A stretch of DNA of 64,000 nt from contig NC_022600.1 of the NCBI RefSeq assembly GCF_000484535.1, positions 992,001-1,056,000 on the forward strand, read 5' to 3'. Each line of letters starts with the position of its first letter. Positions within the stretch are counted from its first letter, which is position 1. Position numbers and translations under genes: made by a program. The stretch is from Gloeobacter kilaueensis JS1 (GTDB lineage Bacteria > Cyanobacteriota > Cyanobacteriia > Gloeobacterales > Gloeobacteraceae). Under the pieces are notes generated by a model, which had not been told where the DNA came from, searched no databases, and saw nothing but the letters and a program-made list of their open reading frames with translations. This document shows positions 1-8,889 of the stretch, piece by piece.

Positions 1-375
1 GGGCGTATGAATCGTGACCGGCAGCAGCACCTCGCCCTCGTAACCGTAGGAAACCAGAGCGGGCGAGGCGTCGGAGCGCACAAACTTTTGAGGATAGGGC
101 CATTGCACACTTCCAGCGGCGAAGCCGGGAGGCAGGTGCCAGTTGACCGTCGTCGGCAGACCAACATCCCCGGCGTATTGCCAGTAGGTGTGCCAGCCTG
201 GATCGAGCCGAAAATGCAGCCCGACCACCAGAGGACGCCCCGGCTGCACGCTGTCTTCTTCGGCTACCAGCTGGACCTCGGCGTGGGTGGAGCGCGCTAC
301 CTCCTGGGCTGAAACTGGCAGGATGAACAGCAGCAGAGCCAGCCCGACCAGCAAGCCCAATGCCCGCAGTGTCAT
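1..375 (-). CDS. DsbD-like protein, N-terminal part (runs off the window)
   Basis: Only the first 125 codons are inside the window; the gene continues past base 1. The protein starts MTLRALGLLVGLALLLF, a signal peptide ending near VSAQ, and continues with a beta-rich stretch containing LDPGWHTYWQYAGDVGLPT, typical of the periplasmic N-terminal domain of DsbD/ScsB-type thiol-disulfide reductases. Its ATG overlaps the TGA of the upstream thioredoxin-like gene (ATGA), so the two are probably translationally coupled and work together in extracytoplasmic disulfide reduction or cytochrome c maturation. Whether the transmembrane electron-transfer domain follows cannot be seen. Confidence 0.75.
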   Translation of the reverse strand, partial: MTLRALGLLVGLALLLFILPVSAQEVARSTHAEVQLVAEEDSVQPGRPLVVGLHFRLDPGWHTYWQYAGDVGLPTTVNWHLPPGFAAGSVQWPYPQKFVRSDASPALVSYGYEGEVLLPVTIHTP

Positions 376-881
376 CGCGCTTTTGGTGCCCACGCTTCCA
401 GTAGATTGCCTACCTGCTGGGCAGTCATCGTGCGGGCATTGGCCAGCTCTCCACCGGCTGTCGAGCCGACAATCTTGCCCTGCGAATCGAGCACTACTAC
501 CGCCGGGATGCCCTTTTTAATAGGGTTGCCGTACTGGACAGCTATATCTGTATTACGGTTCCAGCGCCCGACGTCGATCGACACCAGATGAAAGCGCTGA
601 TCGACCAGGTTCTTAAGTGGGCCATTCTCGAAATAACTGCCCAGAACCCGGCAGTCCGGGCACCAGTTCGCCCCAAAATCAAGCAGGACGTATCTGCCGT
701 CTTGTCTGGCGGCTGCCAGGGCACTGGTGATTTGCTTGTGGGCGTCGGCAGTCTCGTCGTAAGGTTGACCTTCGACCGCCAGCACTGGTTGGATAACCGG
801 CATCACCGATGTTGCAAGACCTATCAGGCCAGCCAGAACAAACAGATGGGCGGCGAAACGGAAAAAGGCTCTGTTATTCAT
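372..881 (-). CDS. Secreted or membrane-anchored thioredoxin-fold protein
   Basis: 169 residues. An N-terminal hydrophobic segment (about residues 10-35) is a signal peptide or anchor, followed by a thioredoxin fold with the redox motif WCPDC in FGANWCPDCRVL and the cis-proline region KKGIPAVVVLD. WCPDC occurs in thioredoxin-7/DsbD-gamma-like proteins rather than standard thioredoxin (WCGPC). The start has a good ribosome site (AAGGATG) about seven bases upstream. It overlaps the next gene, a DsbD-like protein, by four bases, so an extracytoplasmic thiol-reducing pair is likely. The exact partner is not known. Confidence 0.8.
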   Translation of the reverse strand: MNNRAFFRFAAHLFVLAGLIGLATSVMPVIQPVLAVEGQPYDETADAHKQITSALAAARQDGRYVLLDFGANWCPDCRVLGSYFENGPLKNLVDQRFHLVSIDVGRWNRNTDIAVQYGNPIKKGIPAVVVLDSQGKIVGSTAGGELANARTMTAQQVGNLLEAWAPKAR

Positions 882-1045
882 CTACGCATCCTTCAACCTT
901 AGAATTCGCTCTTTCGTTGCAGCAGCGGGAAACTAGACGAAGGCAGCAATGGGACAAGGACGTAGCGGGGCAGGAGCTGGGCTGCACCTTCACTAAAGTA
1001 CTATAACTCAATCAACAAACCGCTCTATCAGCAGAGCGCCTGGCA

Positions 1046-1075
1046 TTCGACTCTGCTCACCGGCAGTTCTATAAT
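1046..1075 (+). promoter_or_regulatory. Probable sigma-70 promoter giving a leaderless or near-leaderless mRNA
   Basis: A perfect TATAAT lies at 1070-1075, with TTCGAC (similar to TTGACA) at 1046-1051, 18 bases apart. Transcription would be expected to start around 1082, two bases before the ATG of the TPR gene at 1084. No Shine-Dalgarno sequence precedes that ATG. The promoter is seen; the start site is inferred from spacing. Confidence 0.5.
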
Positions 1076-1083
1076 GTGTACCG

Positions 1084-2235
1084 ATGCTCACTCGCCGCGT
1101 CTTTATCCTGTGTAACCTGCTCTCAGCGGCCTTGCTGGGATCTGTGAGCGACGCGCTGCTTGCAGCTGAATCTGGCGATAACCTGGGCTCAACTTTTCAA
1201 CCGCTACCGTTGCGCCGACAGTTGCCCCGGCTACGCCATTTCACTTTGAGCCCTCCCTATTGGGTTGCCCTGCGTCCAGCGCAGTTCGACCCGGACGGTC
1301 TTATCCACTCAGCAATAGAAATCATCGATCGAGAAAGCTCGGACGGATACCCACAGGCGATCGACCTCCTTAGTCGGGCGATCGATAGATACCCAAACGA
1401 ACCGACCGCTTACTTCAATCGCGCTGTTTGTCGCGACATCACAGTAGACAAGCGTGGAGCCATCGCTGATTACACGAGGTTCCTCACCCTCTGCCCGGAG
1501 GATACGGAAGCTTATTGTCTGCGAGCCGTGACTGCCCGTAGGCCGATTGAGCTGGCGCTGGCGGATTTTGAGCGGGCGATTCAACTGGATAATAGCTATG
1601 GCTTCGCCTTCTACGCGCGGGGAATCCGGCGAATGGATGACGCTTGTGATGCCGGTGGAGCGGTGGAAGATTTTTCGCGTGCCCTCGATCGTCCGGCTGT
1701 CGGATACGACTACTTCAGTGTTTTTCTAAACCGTGCTGTCGCTCGTTTTGACATTGCGGATTTTGCTGGTGCAGTTGCCGATTGCACAGAAGCGGCAATT
1801 CGCGTCCAGAGCGTCGCTCGTTCAGAGTTCGATGCCCAGTTTCTGCGCAGTATGGCTCTCACCAACCGGGGGCTAATCTACGCAACAAGCGGGAATGCAA
1901 AAGCGGCAGTAGTAGACTTAAACGCCTACCTCGACGAAAAACCACAGCTCCAAGACACTCATATTTGTATTTACAGAGCTTATGCGCGTATTGAAGTCGG
2001 CGATTGGATAGGGGCAAGGAGCGATCTGGAATTGGTTCGGCAGGTGGCTACGGAGGATATTCGCTCTCATTCACTGTTCCCCCAAGGTTATCTGTTGCGT
2101 AGCGACGCGCTTGCCGGCTTGGGAGATAGAGCAGGAGCACTTGCTGACCTGCAGAAAGCAGCGGATCTCCTGTCTGGATTTAAAAATGAGGTTTATCGCG
2201 AGACGCTGGAACGCATTCAGGAACTGGCTGAGTAA
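1084..2235 (+). CDS. Exported TPR-repeat protein
   Basis: 383 residues. The N-terminus MLTRRVFILCNLLSAALLGS looks like a signal peptide, with cleavage plausible after DALLAAES or nearby. From about residue 75 onward it is built from tetratricopeptide repeats: units such as AIDLLSRAIDRYPNEPTAYF, RGAIADYTRFLTLCPEDTEA and AGALADLQKAADLL carry the spaced small and aromatic residues of the TPR. Such proteins usually scaffold protein-protein contacts; no partner is evident. It stands alone, facing the convergent dps gene, behind a promoter that leaves almost no leader. Confidence 0.75.
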   Translation: MLTRRVFILCNLLSAALLGSVSDALLAAESGDNLGSTFQPLPLRRQLPRLRHFTLSPPYWVALRPAQFDPDGLIHSAIEIIDRESSDGYPQAIDLLSRAIDRYPNEPTAYFNRAVCRDITVDKRGAIADYTRFLTLCPEDTEAYCLRAVTARRPIELALADFERAIQLDNSYGFAFYARGIRRMDDACDAGGAVEDFSRALDRPAVGYDYFSVFLNRAVARFDIADFAGAVADCTEAAIRVQSVARSEFDAQFLRSMALTNRGLIYATSGNAKAAVVDLNAYLDEKPQLQDTHICIYRAYARIEVGDWIGARSDLELVRQVATEDIRSHSLFPQGYLLRSDALAGLGDRAGALADLQKAADLLSGFKNEVYRETLERIQELAE

Positions 2236-2294
2236 TTTTTAAAGGGCAGCCGGTTGCCCAGCTACCCTTACGAAGTGCTCCGTACCGGAACGCT

Positions 2295-2888
2295 TTAGCT
2301 GCGGACCAGGGGCGTATCGACAAGATGAGAGGCGATATACCAGATCTGAGTCTCGTTAGTAGGGAGGACTTCGCTGGTAAGCAGGTCGTTGGTGCTCGAA
2401 TCACCGTTCTCGTCGGTCAGCTCCGCACCCTTGCGCGCATCCTCGATTACGATCTGGTGGGCTTCGAGCAGGCGCGAAAGCATAGCGGGCACTTCCTCCG
2501 CCCCGTTGGGCGGACGGCTGATCCGGGTGACTTCGGCTACGTGGCGGGGATCGGAGATGGCGATGCCGCCCAGCTTCTGGATGCGCTCGGCGATCATGTC
2601 AACCAGTTCGAGTTGCTCGTCGGCGTGCTTGTCCAATAGCAGGTGCAACTGGTAAAACGTTTCGCCGCGCACCAGCCAGTGGTGCTTCTTGTAGAGGTAA
2701 TAAAGGATAACGCTGTCGGCAAGCAACTGATTGAGACTCTCGCAGCTGTCGGCGCGAACCTTCGCGTCGAGGCCGATGGGCAACTCGATCAGGGTACCGA
2801 AGGGCTGGATCTCGATGCCCTTCTGGTGCAGGATGGGCTGAGCCAGCCCATCGGTATTCTTTTGTGTAGACTTGTCCTCAGTCCGCAT
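2295..2888 (-). CDS. Dps-family ferritin-like protein
   Basis: 197 residues from the ATG at 2888, chosen because AGAGGT lies just upstream; a longer frame to 2975 would add 29 unlikely residues. The core has the Dps signature KKHHWLVRGETFYQLHLLLD followed by KHADEQLELVDMIAERIQ, which supplies the intersubunit ferroxidase residues (two His, Asp, Glu). Family members form 12-subunit shells that bind iron, detoxify peroxide and may coat DNA during stress. The protein extends beyond the core with a C-terminal tail. It is convergent with the TPR gene; no regulator site is obvious. Confidence 0.88.
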   Translation of the reverse strand: MRTEDKSTQKNTDGLAQPILHQKGIEIQPFGTLIELPIGLDAKVRADSCESLNQLLADSVILYYLYKKHHWLVRGETFYQLHLLLDKHADEQLELVDMIAERIQKLGGIAISDPRHVAEVTRISRPPNGAEEVPAMLSRLLEAHQIVIEDARKGAELTDENGDSSTNDLLTSEVLPTNETQIWYIASHLVDTPLVRS

Positions 2889-3091
2889 GGGTGAGACCTC
2901 TTGGTTGAATTCGACTGGATACGGTATCCAGGGCGCACCTGCTACGACCGACGCCGAAGCAGGCATCGGGCACATATTTTATTCAAGTCCGGCAGAGGTA
3001 GGTCCGCCTCCTTCGCGAGAAAGACGTAGGCGCACACAGGTGTATTCATCTTAAGCACGTTTTTTTGAAACGTTTAAGGCCACTGGCCAGC

Positions 3092-4015
3092 TCAGCTGAC
3101 TGATTCAAGCAGGTTCCGCCTGCCCAGCCACTCGCGCTCCAGTTTTTCGATCGCCAGCTCTTTGGCCTTGGCTTCGACCTCGATCCACGGCGCGGCGCGG
3201 TAGCTCTCGGGCATATCGGTGATCAAGTCGCTATGCCGCCTATCGCTGAAACTTCCCGCTCCGTTGGAGATATGGACCAGCTGCTACTGTGGCACCGGCC
3301 AGGTAGAACGGGCACAAGCCAGCATCTGGCCTACGCTCGGGTCGTCGTAGCTTGTCAATTGCTCAGCTATGACGTGGTGGTGGGCGTCGAAGACCATCGG
3401 TACCCCCGATTGGCAGCAGATTTCGTAGATCTCGCAGGCCCGGTAGGCGTACTCGTCGTTTTCAAGACCCAGGCGCAGTCGCACACTGTCGGGCAGCAGG
3501 GCAATCTGCTCGATGAGTCGTTCGGATCTATTCGCCTTGCCGCCGTGGATTTCGATCAGTGCCCAGGGGCTACGGGGCTGACCCATCAGATCGAGCACTC
3601 GAGCGTGGTGGATGAGAACCTTGACGGCGTTTTCGATCACGGCCGGATCGTCGGAGTTGAGTACGACGTATTGATCGGGGTGAACCACCAGCCTGAGCCC
3701 GGCCCGGCTCGCTCGTTCGCCCGCCTGCCCAAGGGGTTCGGCAAACGTCGCAAGCACCTGACCGCCGAGTCGCTCGTCTGCAAACGGAAACAGTGCTGAA
3801 CTGAGGCGGTAGAGCCGAATCCCATGCTCCAGGCAATAGTCGATCGCCCTATCGAGCCGTCGCAGATTTTCCTGGTACAGTTCGCCCAGCACGCGCAGTT
3901 GTTCGTCGCTACCCAGTTGTAATAGCCGTTTGCGCGTCAGTGTCCGAAAGCGCACCTGATCGCTCGCGGTGATGCAGACAAGCCCGAGGGCAGGCAAAGG
4001 GGGCGAGGTAGACAT
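3092..4015 (-). pseudogene. uvsE: UV-damage endonuclease UvsE/UVDE interrupted by one in-frame TAG
   Basis: The first 243 codons from 4015 encode most of a UVDE TIM-barrel nuclease (LVCITASDQVRFRTLTR, LVVHPDQYVVLNS, LIEIHGGKA, LENDE, VFDAHHHV), ending WPVPQ then TAG at 3286-3284. Reading on in the same frame gives QLVHISNGAGSFSDRRHSD and a normal C-terminus down to TGA at 3094-3092, 63 more codons. Family members usually have Trp here (WQLVHISNG), so a single TGG-to-TAG change explains the break. Full length would be 307 residues, normal for the family. The downstream frame has no other lesion, so the mutation is recent, read through, or a sequence error. A slightly upstream start at 4039 is possible. 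Confidence 0.8.
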
Positions 4016-4025
4016 AGACGTCGTT

Positions 4026-4400
4026 CTAATAGAGTGCAAAGGCCGCCGAATCGTAGTAAGAACGGAAGTTGCGCACTTTGTCGTCCTCGAATTCGATAAT
4101 CGTCACTCCCCGGTAGTGAATTGGGCGCTCGTCCGGCAGCGCTCCTTCTGAGACCCACTCCAGCACCGCCACCTGTTTTGCTTCGAGGGCTCTGGTGAAG
4201 CGGGTGCTGACATGCCTGAAAGCGCTCAGATACCCCAGCCAGAACTGGCGCGCTCCGGCTGTGCCCCGCAGCGGTTCCTCGATCGCCAGATTGCTCAGCT
4301 GTGAATCGTCGCTGAAGAGCGCGACCATCGGCTGCACGTCGCGGGTCTGCTCGATCTGCTGCAGCGTGTGCATGAAGTGCTCGGCGGTGGGATTCGGCAT
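4026..4400 (-). CDS. NTF2/SnoaL-fold protein
   Basis: 124 residues. The pattern is that of small NTF2-like proteins: N-terminal helices with a MVALFSDD segment, then LRGTAGARQFWLGYLSAF, a central strand VAVLEWVSEG and a final ITIIEF-like strand (VTIIEFEDDKVRNFRSYYD). These fold as a cone with an internal pocket and act as isomerases, hydrolases or ligand binders; no substrate can be assigned. It is ten bases upstream of uvsE on the same strand, probably in one transcript. AGGTAG precedes the start. Confidence 0.7.
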   Translation of the reverse strand: MPNPTAEHFMHTLQQIEQTRDVQPMVALFSDDSQLSNLAIEEPLRGTAGARQFWLGYLSAFRHVSTRFTRALEAKQVAVLEWVSEGALPDERPIHYRGVTIIEFEDDKVRNFRSYYDSAAFALY

Positions 4401-4594
4401 GGTGCTACCTGAGAAGTCGTCATCTCATTCTGGAGGAAAGCTTTCCTGCTTCCATCTGCCCAGAGTGAGGCTCCAGATCATCCAGGTGGTAATTGTCAGG
4501 CCCGTCTCCGCTCCGGGAGCACAACTTGTGAAAAATAGAACACATTTATCTAAAGTTCGGTTCAAAGGGGAACAGGCAAGACCTGGAATAATAT

Positions 4595-4617
4595 AAGCTA
4601 GATAAACAGGCTAGCTT
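4595..4617. promoter_or_regulatory. Inverted repeat, candidate operator of the Phd/VapC pair
   Basis: AAGCTAG at 4595-4601 and CTAGCTT at 4611-4617 are perfect inverted copies separated by nine bases, immediately before the antitoxin start at 4622. Antitoxins of this class repress their own operon through such palindromes. Assignment is by position and symmetry only. Confidence 0.5.
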
Positions 4618-4621
4618 AACT

Positions 4622-4885
4622 ATGGAGATGATGGTGCGCGAAGTTGGTGCTTTTGAAGCCAAAAACAAACTGGGCACCTTGCTCGATTGGGTAGAGAACG
4701 GCGAAGAAGTGATCATCACCCGGCATGGCAAAGCGATTGCACGACTGATCCCAAACAGGGCTGCACCTGAGCAGGGCAAAGCCGCAGCGGCTGCCCAACG
4801 CATTCGTAAGCGTGCGATTGCACTAAGAGCCGGTGTCTTCGATTGGTTGGAGTGGAAAACCTATCGCGACGAGGGCCGTCCATGA
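4622..4885 (+). CDS. Phd/YefM-family antitoxin
   Basis: 87 residues with the Phd/YefM fold signature: GAFEAKNKLGTLLDWVENG, then EEVIITRHGKAIARLIP, followed by a charged C-terminal tail that would wrap the toxin. It neutralises the PIN toxin encoded next, whose ATG overlaps this stop codon (ATGA). Three ATG codons lie close together (4622, 4628, 4631), so the true start is uncertain by up to three residues. It is likely autoregulated through the palindrome just upstream. Confidence 0.88.
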   Translation: MEMMVREVGAFEAKNKLGTLLDWVENGEEVIITRHGKAIARLIPNRAAPEQGKAAAAAQRIRKRAIALRAGVFDWLEWKTYRDEGRP

Positions 4886-5295
4886 GCCTCGTGCTCGATA
4901 GCTCCATTGCCTTGGCCTGGCTTTATAGCGATGAAGCGAGTGCTGCGACTCAGGAAGTCTTTGATACCGTTCTTGCTGAGCAAGCCTGGGTACCCTCTCT
5001 ATGGCGGCTTGAAGTAGCGAACAGCCTGCAGGTGGGCATCCGACGCGGACGCATCAGTACAGAATTTCGTGATGCATCGCTGGCAGATCTGGCATTGTTG
5101 CCAATTGCAGTCGATCCAGAAACCGACACGTTTGCCTGGTCGGCGACGCTGCGTCTGGCTGAGCGCTACCAGCTGACCCTCTACGATGCAGCCTATCTCG
5201 AACTGGCACAGCGACTCAACTTACCCCTGGCCACGCTCGACCAGCAGCTGCGGGCAGCAGGTGGCATCCTCGGTCTTGCCTTGCTCGGCATCTGA
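4882..5295 (+). CDS. vapC: VapC-type PIN-domain ribonuclease toxin
   Basis: 137 residues. The PIN acidic residues are all visible: Asp in SLVLDSSIALAW, Glu in WRLEVANSL, Asp in LYDAAYLELA and Asp in TLDQQL. VapC toxins cleave tRNA or rRNA with Mg2+ and are held inactive by the cognate antitoxin. The start at 4882 overlaps the antitoxin stop by four bases; a longer reading from 4843 has no support. The gene is intact, in contrast to the PIN remnant near 49.8 kb. Confidence 0.9.
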   Translation: MSLVLDSSIALAWLYSDEASAATQEVFDTVLAEQAWVPSLWRLEVANSLQVGIRRGRISTEFRDASLADLALLPIAVDPETDTFAWSATLRLAERYQLTLYDAAYLELAQRLNLPLATLDQQLRAAGGILGLALLGI

Positions 5296-5364
5296 ACTTA
5301 AAGCGGCATTTTTCTTCTCAGCAAATGTGCTACTTTATCTACTCAAGCTTGATCATCAAGCAAA

Positions 5365-5387
5365 GGGCTGGGGCAAGGCTCCAGCCC
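5365..5387. terminator. Strong hairpin between two convergent genes
   Basis: GGGCTGGGGC (5365-5374) and GCTCCAGCCC (5378-5387) pair over ten positions, one a G-T pair, with a three-base loop. It sits between vapC (+) and the secreted-protein gene (-). There is no immediate T-run on the + strand and only a short one (TTTGCTT) on the - strand, so it is a plausible but not certain bidirectional terminator. Confidence 0.5.
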
Positions 5388-5393
5388 GCCCTA

Positions 5394-6266
5394 TCAACTT
5401 TTTGTGTAACCGGCGGTCTGCAAAAAAGCCCTCAACTTGGCAAAGTAGGCGGACGGCGCACAGGGCCAGTCTTTGTCGCAGATCGCCTCTTTAGAAGGGC
5501 GGTAGGCGGCGCGCAGTTTCTGCCAGCCTCTGGTGGGTTGGCCCAGCAGGTACTGGGTGGCAAGATAGGCGGCGTAGCCGCCGCGCATGTCGCGGCCTGT
5601 TTTCTTCGCCTCGGCAACGCCCTGAAGGATGCGGGCAGCGGCGCGCCGGATCAACGCCGGGTAGTTGCGGGTGACGTTGCGGAAACTGCCCCGGCTGTAC
5701 TGCCAGATCTGAATGGGCGGCACCGAATCGGCAAAATCTGTGAAGGTGTAGGCAAAGGCGTTGTCGGCGCTGACAAATTCAAAGCGGCCATCTTTGTCGA
5801 GGTCTTTGGCTCTGCCTGGCGGATAGTTGCCCCAGTCGGCTCTGGTGGGCTGGTAAGTATCCTGACGGGCTTCGTGGCGCAGAACCCAGATCCCGAAGCA
5901 GCAGTGCGCTCCGCCACTAAAAGTATCCAGGACGATTTCAGCCCTGCCATCGCCGTCGAGATCCTCGATGCGCAGGTTGCTGAGCGCTTCTTGATCGGGC
6001 AGTTTGAGATTCGCGTAGGTTCTGCCGCCCAGCTCAGCGTCGAGGCGGACGCTCACCTTGTTGCCATCTTTGCCAGGCAGGGAACGGCAGCTCAAGGTAG
6101 CCTGCAGGCCGCCCGCTGCGGCGCGGACGGTACCGCTTAGAGCCGTCTCGCTGTAGCGCCCCTCTTCCAGGCAGCGCTCACCCGCGCCGTCGGGCTGGGC
6201 AAACAGGGGACCGCCCGCCATCAGCCAGAAAAGAGGGACCCAGACGACAAAGAGAAGTTGATGCAT
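5394..6266 (-). CDS. Secreted protein with acidic DxDxDG repeats, function unknown
   Basis: 290 residues. An N-terminal signal peptide (MHQLLFVVWVPLFWLMAGG to FAQ) is followed by a domain containing IEDLDGDGRAEIVLDTF and KDLDKDGRFEFVSAD. These are FG-GAP/VCBS-like calcium-binding loops found in beta-propeller surface proteins. A cysteine pair occurs in GAHCCFGIW. The C-terminal 90 residues are Tyr/Ala-rich and carry no motif I recognise. It lies 56 bases downstream of the secreted protease gene on the same strand and may be co-transcribed with it. Confidence 0.65.
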   Translation of the reverse strand: MHQLLFVVWVPLFWLMAGGPLFAQPDGAGERCLEEGRYSETALSGTVRAAAGGLQATLSCRSLPGKDGNKVSVRLDAELGGRTYANLKLPDQEALSNLRIEDLDGDGRAEIVLDTFSGGAHCCFGIWVLRHEARQDTYQPTRADWGNYPPGRAKDLDKDGRFEFVSADNAFAYTFTDFADSVPPIQIWQYSRGSFRNVTRNYPALIRRAAARILQGVAEAKKTGRDMRGGYAAYLATQYLLGQPTRGWQKLRAAYRPSKEAICDKDWPCAPSAYFAKLRAFLQTAGYTKS

Positions 6267-6322
6267 TTTGGATAGCCGGAGATGGGCAGGGCACCCGAAC
6301 CGACACCCTGCCCATAGGACGC

Positions 6323-8659
6323 TTACGGCACCTGGGCTGCTGCCGCCTGGGCGTCGAGCAATCCGAAACCGTCGTACACCGAGTAACCTGTACCGAACTG
6401 GTTGACAAAGGTGCCGGTGAAGGTGCCCCGGCTGGTGACGGCGGTGATCGTGGCATTGCCGAGGCTATCGGCGGAGTTGCCAAAGCCGCCGGTGGCCAGA
6501 TCCCGGTCGATGCCGAAGTTGAGCTTGTCGCCCGAATCGAAGCTCGCGAAGGTGAGGTTGAGCGTCGGGGTGGGCGCGGTAGGACCGGCGGAGGTGATCG
6601 AAGGCAGCGTTGCGCCGCTCACGGTGCCGGTGGTGAGCGGAAAGCCGCCGCTGGCGCTCGGATCGAAGACCAGACCCGCCGGGGTGAGGTCGATGGTGAG
6701 GCTCGTGAGGGTAAGCCCCCGACCGCTCAGGCTGACGCGGAAGAAGTTGGGGTCGGTGCTGCTGCCGCCGTTGCCGGTGACGGTTACAGGTCCGGCGACG
6801 GCCTTGGAAAAGAGCGGATCGATGTCGCGGGCCGGGGCGGTGCTCTGCAGCGCGGTGCGGATCGCATCGGCGCTGATTGCGCCGGGTCCACCCGCCTTTT
6901 GCAACAGCAGCGCGGCGACGGCGGCGGCGTGGGGAGCGGCGGCGCTGGTGCCGCAGAAGTTGGGGAAGCCGTCGCCTTCCAAGTCGGTGCTGCTCAATGG
7001 CCCCGGTGGGAAGAAGGTGGTGTTGACGCAATCGACCGCCGCGATGTCCGGCTTGTTGCGCGTCTGGGGGGTGGCGAGGCGATTGCCGGCGGCGTCGAAG
7101 GCGATCGTCACCGGGCCGGGGGAGGAGTAGCTTTCGAGCACCGGGGCGTAGGGGGGCGGCCCAAAGGTGTCGTCGTACTGGTAGGCAGCGACACCGTTGC
7201 CGCTCGCTGCCGAGTTGTGGCCGTAGGTGGAGACGAAGGAACCCACTGCGTCGTTGTACTCGGCGTTGAGGGTGCCGCCAAAGACGACGTAGCGCAGGCG
7301 AGTCGCCTGCTGGGGCACGCCGGGGGCGCGGGTGGCGTTGCTTTTGGCGATCACGATCCGGTAGGTGGTGTCGGCGGCCAGATCCCGCGAGGGAATCTCG
7401 ATGGGCTCGTTGGTGGAGAAGTTGTTGGCGACACCGCTCAGGTTGGCGACGTAGTTGCCCTGGCTGTTGAAGACGAGGATGTTGTAGTCGGTGGTTACCC
7501 CGCCACCGGTGACATCAAAAGGATCGTCCCACTGAAAGACGATCGTGCCGGTGTCGCCGGAGGAGGTGATCGTCTGAGAAATATCGACCTTAGAACTGGG
7601 GTCGAAGTCGTGGAAGCCACCTTTGGTATTGACCGAGCTGGGAATCGTCGCCAGATTGATCGTCGTGTCAGCCGGATCGATGCGGGTGCGGGCGACGTTG
7701 TCGGAGACGGGCCGAAAGTCGGAGGCGAAGCCCTTGCCCCGGTTGCCTGCCGAGGAGAAGTAGGCCACCTTCTTGCCCGCCAGGGTGCTGCTGGTAACGA
7801 CATCGTCCACCGCCTGGGCGATGGGCCCGTCGGAGAACATCGGCTCGTTGAGGTAGATGATGTCGTCTGCGATCACGTCGGCGTTGCAGGCCGGATTGGT
7901 CCGCAGCGTGCGGATATTGGCGGCAAACTGGGTGGGTGTGCTGTTGGCGGTGGCAAAGCACAGATCTGCGTCCGGAGCCAGGTCGTGGACGATCTGGGCC
8001 ATGCCCCGGCCCTCGTCGGTGCCGCCGGGAGAATCGATCAAGAACTTGACACCGGGGCTGTTGGCGGTGGTGTTGGTCAGGTTGGGCAGATCGCCTGTCG
8101 CCACGTCCTGGGTGGCGCGGGTGGCAGCGGTGGTGTTGGTGTTGTAGCTGTCGGACATGACGCCGACGGTGATTCCGGCCCCGGTAATCCCGGCTGCGTT
8201 CACCTGATCGACTTTGAGGGCAACGACACCCTGGGAGGTGGTCGCCCCGACGTTGCGCACCGGCTTGAGCGCCAGGTTGACGGCACCCACACCGCTCAGC
8301 CGTCCAGCCTCAGCGGCCCGGACGAGGGGCAGATAGGCGGCGATGACGCCGGAGCGGTAGGTAGGATTGGTGGCGACCACCTCGACGCCCAGCTGTTCGA
8401 GCGCCTGCTGGAGCTTACTTAAAGGCAGTCTGCCATTGGCATAAATTTCGACGAGCGCCCTGTCGCCCTTGAGCTGCAGGCGCTTGCCCGCCCGCAACTG
8501 ACGATAGGTATCCGGCGCGCTCAGGTAACTTTGGGCCAACTCCCGCAGGCCCAGGCCCAGGTTGTCGGGGACGCTGGTGGTCTGCGACCAGACCGGTGAG
8601 ACGCCCAGGCAGGCAGCGAGCAGGGCGAGAGGGAGATATCTGGAGTGGATTGATTTCAT
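6323..8659 (-). CDS. Secreted subtilisin-like (S8) serine protease
   Basis: 778 residues from the ATG at 8659, chosen because it begins a clear signal peptide (MKSIHSRYLPLALLAACLG to WSQ); an upstream frame to 8725 would spoil it. The catalytic triad is recognisable: Asp170 in GVMSDSYN, His225 in MAQIVHDLAPD and Ser572 in CGTSAAAPHAAA. The 350-residue stretch between His and Ser contains an inserted beta-rich domain (TTDYNILVFNSQGNYVANLS), and about 170 residues follow the Ser as a beta-sandwich-like tail. The enzyme probably acts outside the cell or at the cell surface. No propeptide boundary can be set. Confidence 0.85.
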   Translation of the reverse strand: MKSIHSRYLPLALLAACLGVSPVWSQTTSVPDNLGLGLRELAQSYLSAPDTYRQLRAGKRLQLKGDRALVEIYANGRLPLSKLQQALEQLGVEVVATNPTYRSGVIAAYLPLVRAAEAGRLSGVGAVNLALKPVRNVGATTSQGVVALKVDQVNAAGITGAGITVGVMSDSYNTNTTAATRATQDVATGDLPNLTNTTANSPGVKFLIDSPGGTDEGRGMAQIVHDLAPDADLCFATANSTPTQFAANIRTLRTNPACNADVIADDIIYLNEPMFSDGPIAQAVDDVVTSSTLAGKKVAYFSSAGNRGKGFASDFRPVSDNVARTRIDPADTTINLATIPSSVNTKGGFHDFDPSSKVDISQTITSSGDTGTIVFQWDDPFDVTGGGVTTDYNILVFNSQGNYVANLSGVANNFSTNEPIEIPSRDLAADTTYRIVIAKSNATRAPGVPQQATRLRYVVFGGTLNAEYNDAVGSFVSTYGHNSAASGNGVAAYQYDDTFGPPPYAPVLESYSSPGPVTIAFDAAGNRLATPQTRNKPDIAAVDCVNTTFFPPGPLSSTDLEGDGFPNFCGTSAAAPHAAAVAALLLQKAGGPGAISADAIRTALQSTAPARDIDPLFSKAVAGPVTVTGNGGSSTDPNFFRVSLSGRGLTLTSLTIDLTPAGLVFDPSASGGFPLTTGTVSGATLPSITSAGPTAPTPTLNLTFASFDSGDKLNFGIDRDLATGGFGNSADSLGNATITAVTSRGTFTGTFVNQFGTGYSVYDGFGLLDAQAAAAQVP

Positions 8660-8889
8660 CGCTTTGGTTAAGTTGAGGTGACTGGATGGGAGGAACCACT
8701 GGTCTGCTGGCAGGTGGTCGGCCACGAGAAACTACTGTCTGCACTCCCACACCGAGAATGTCGGCTGCCCTCGGCCAGCAGGCGATTGAGATCCAGCAAG
8801 AATCTTACCAGAGTGGCCAGAGGCATTTGATGAAGTCTTAACAAGGCATATGATGGTCGTGCGCGTCGCGTTTGCCTGGAAAGCTGCTT

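Noticed and set aside
6899-8422. A 507-codon open frame on the + strand opposite the S8 protease gene
   Set aside because: It is Gly/Val/Asp-rich without domains or a ribosome site and lies fully over a clear protease gene; it is a shadow of high GC codon use.
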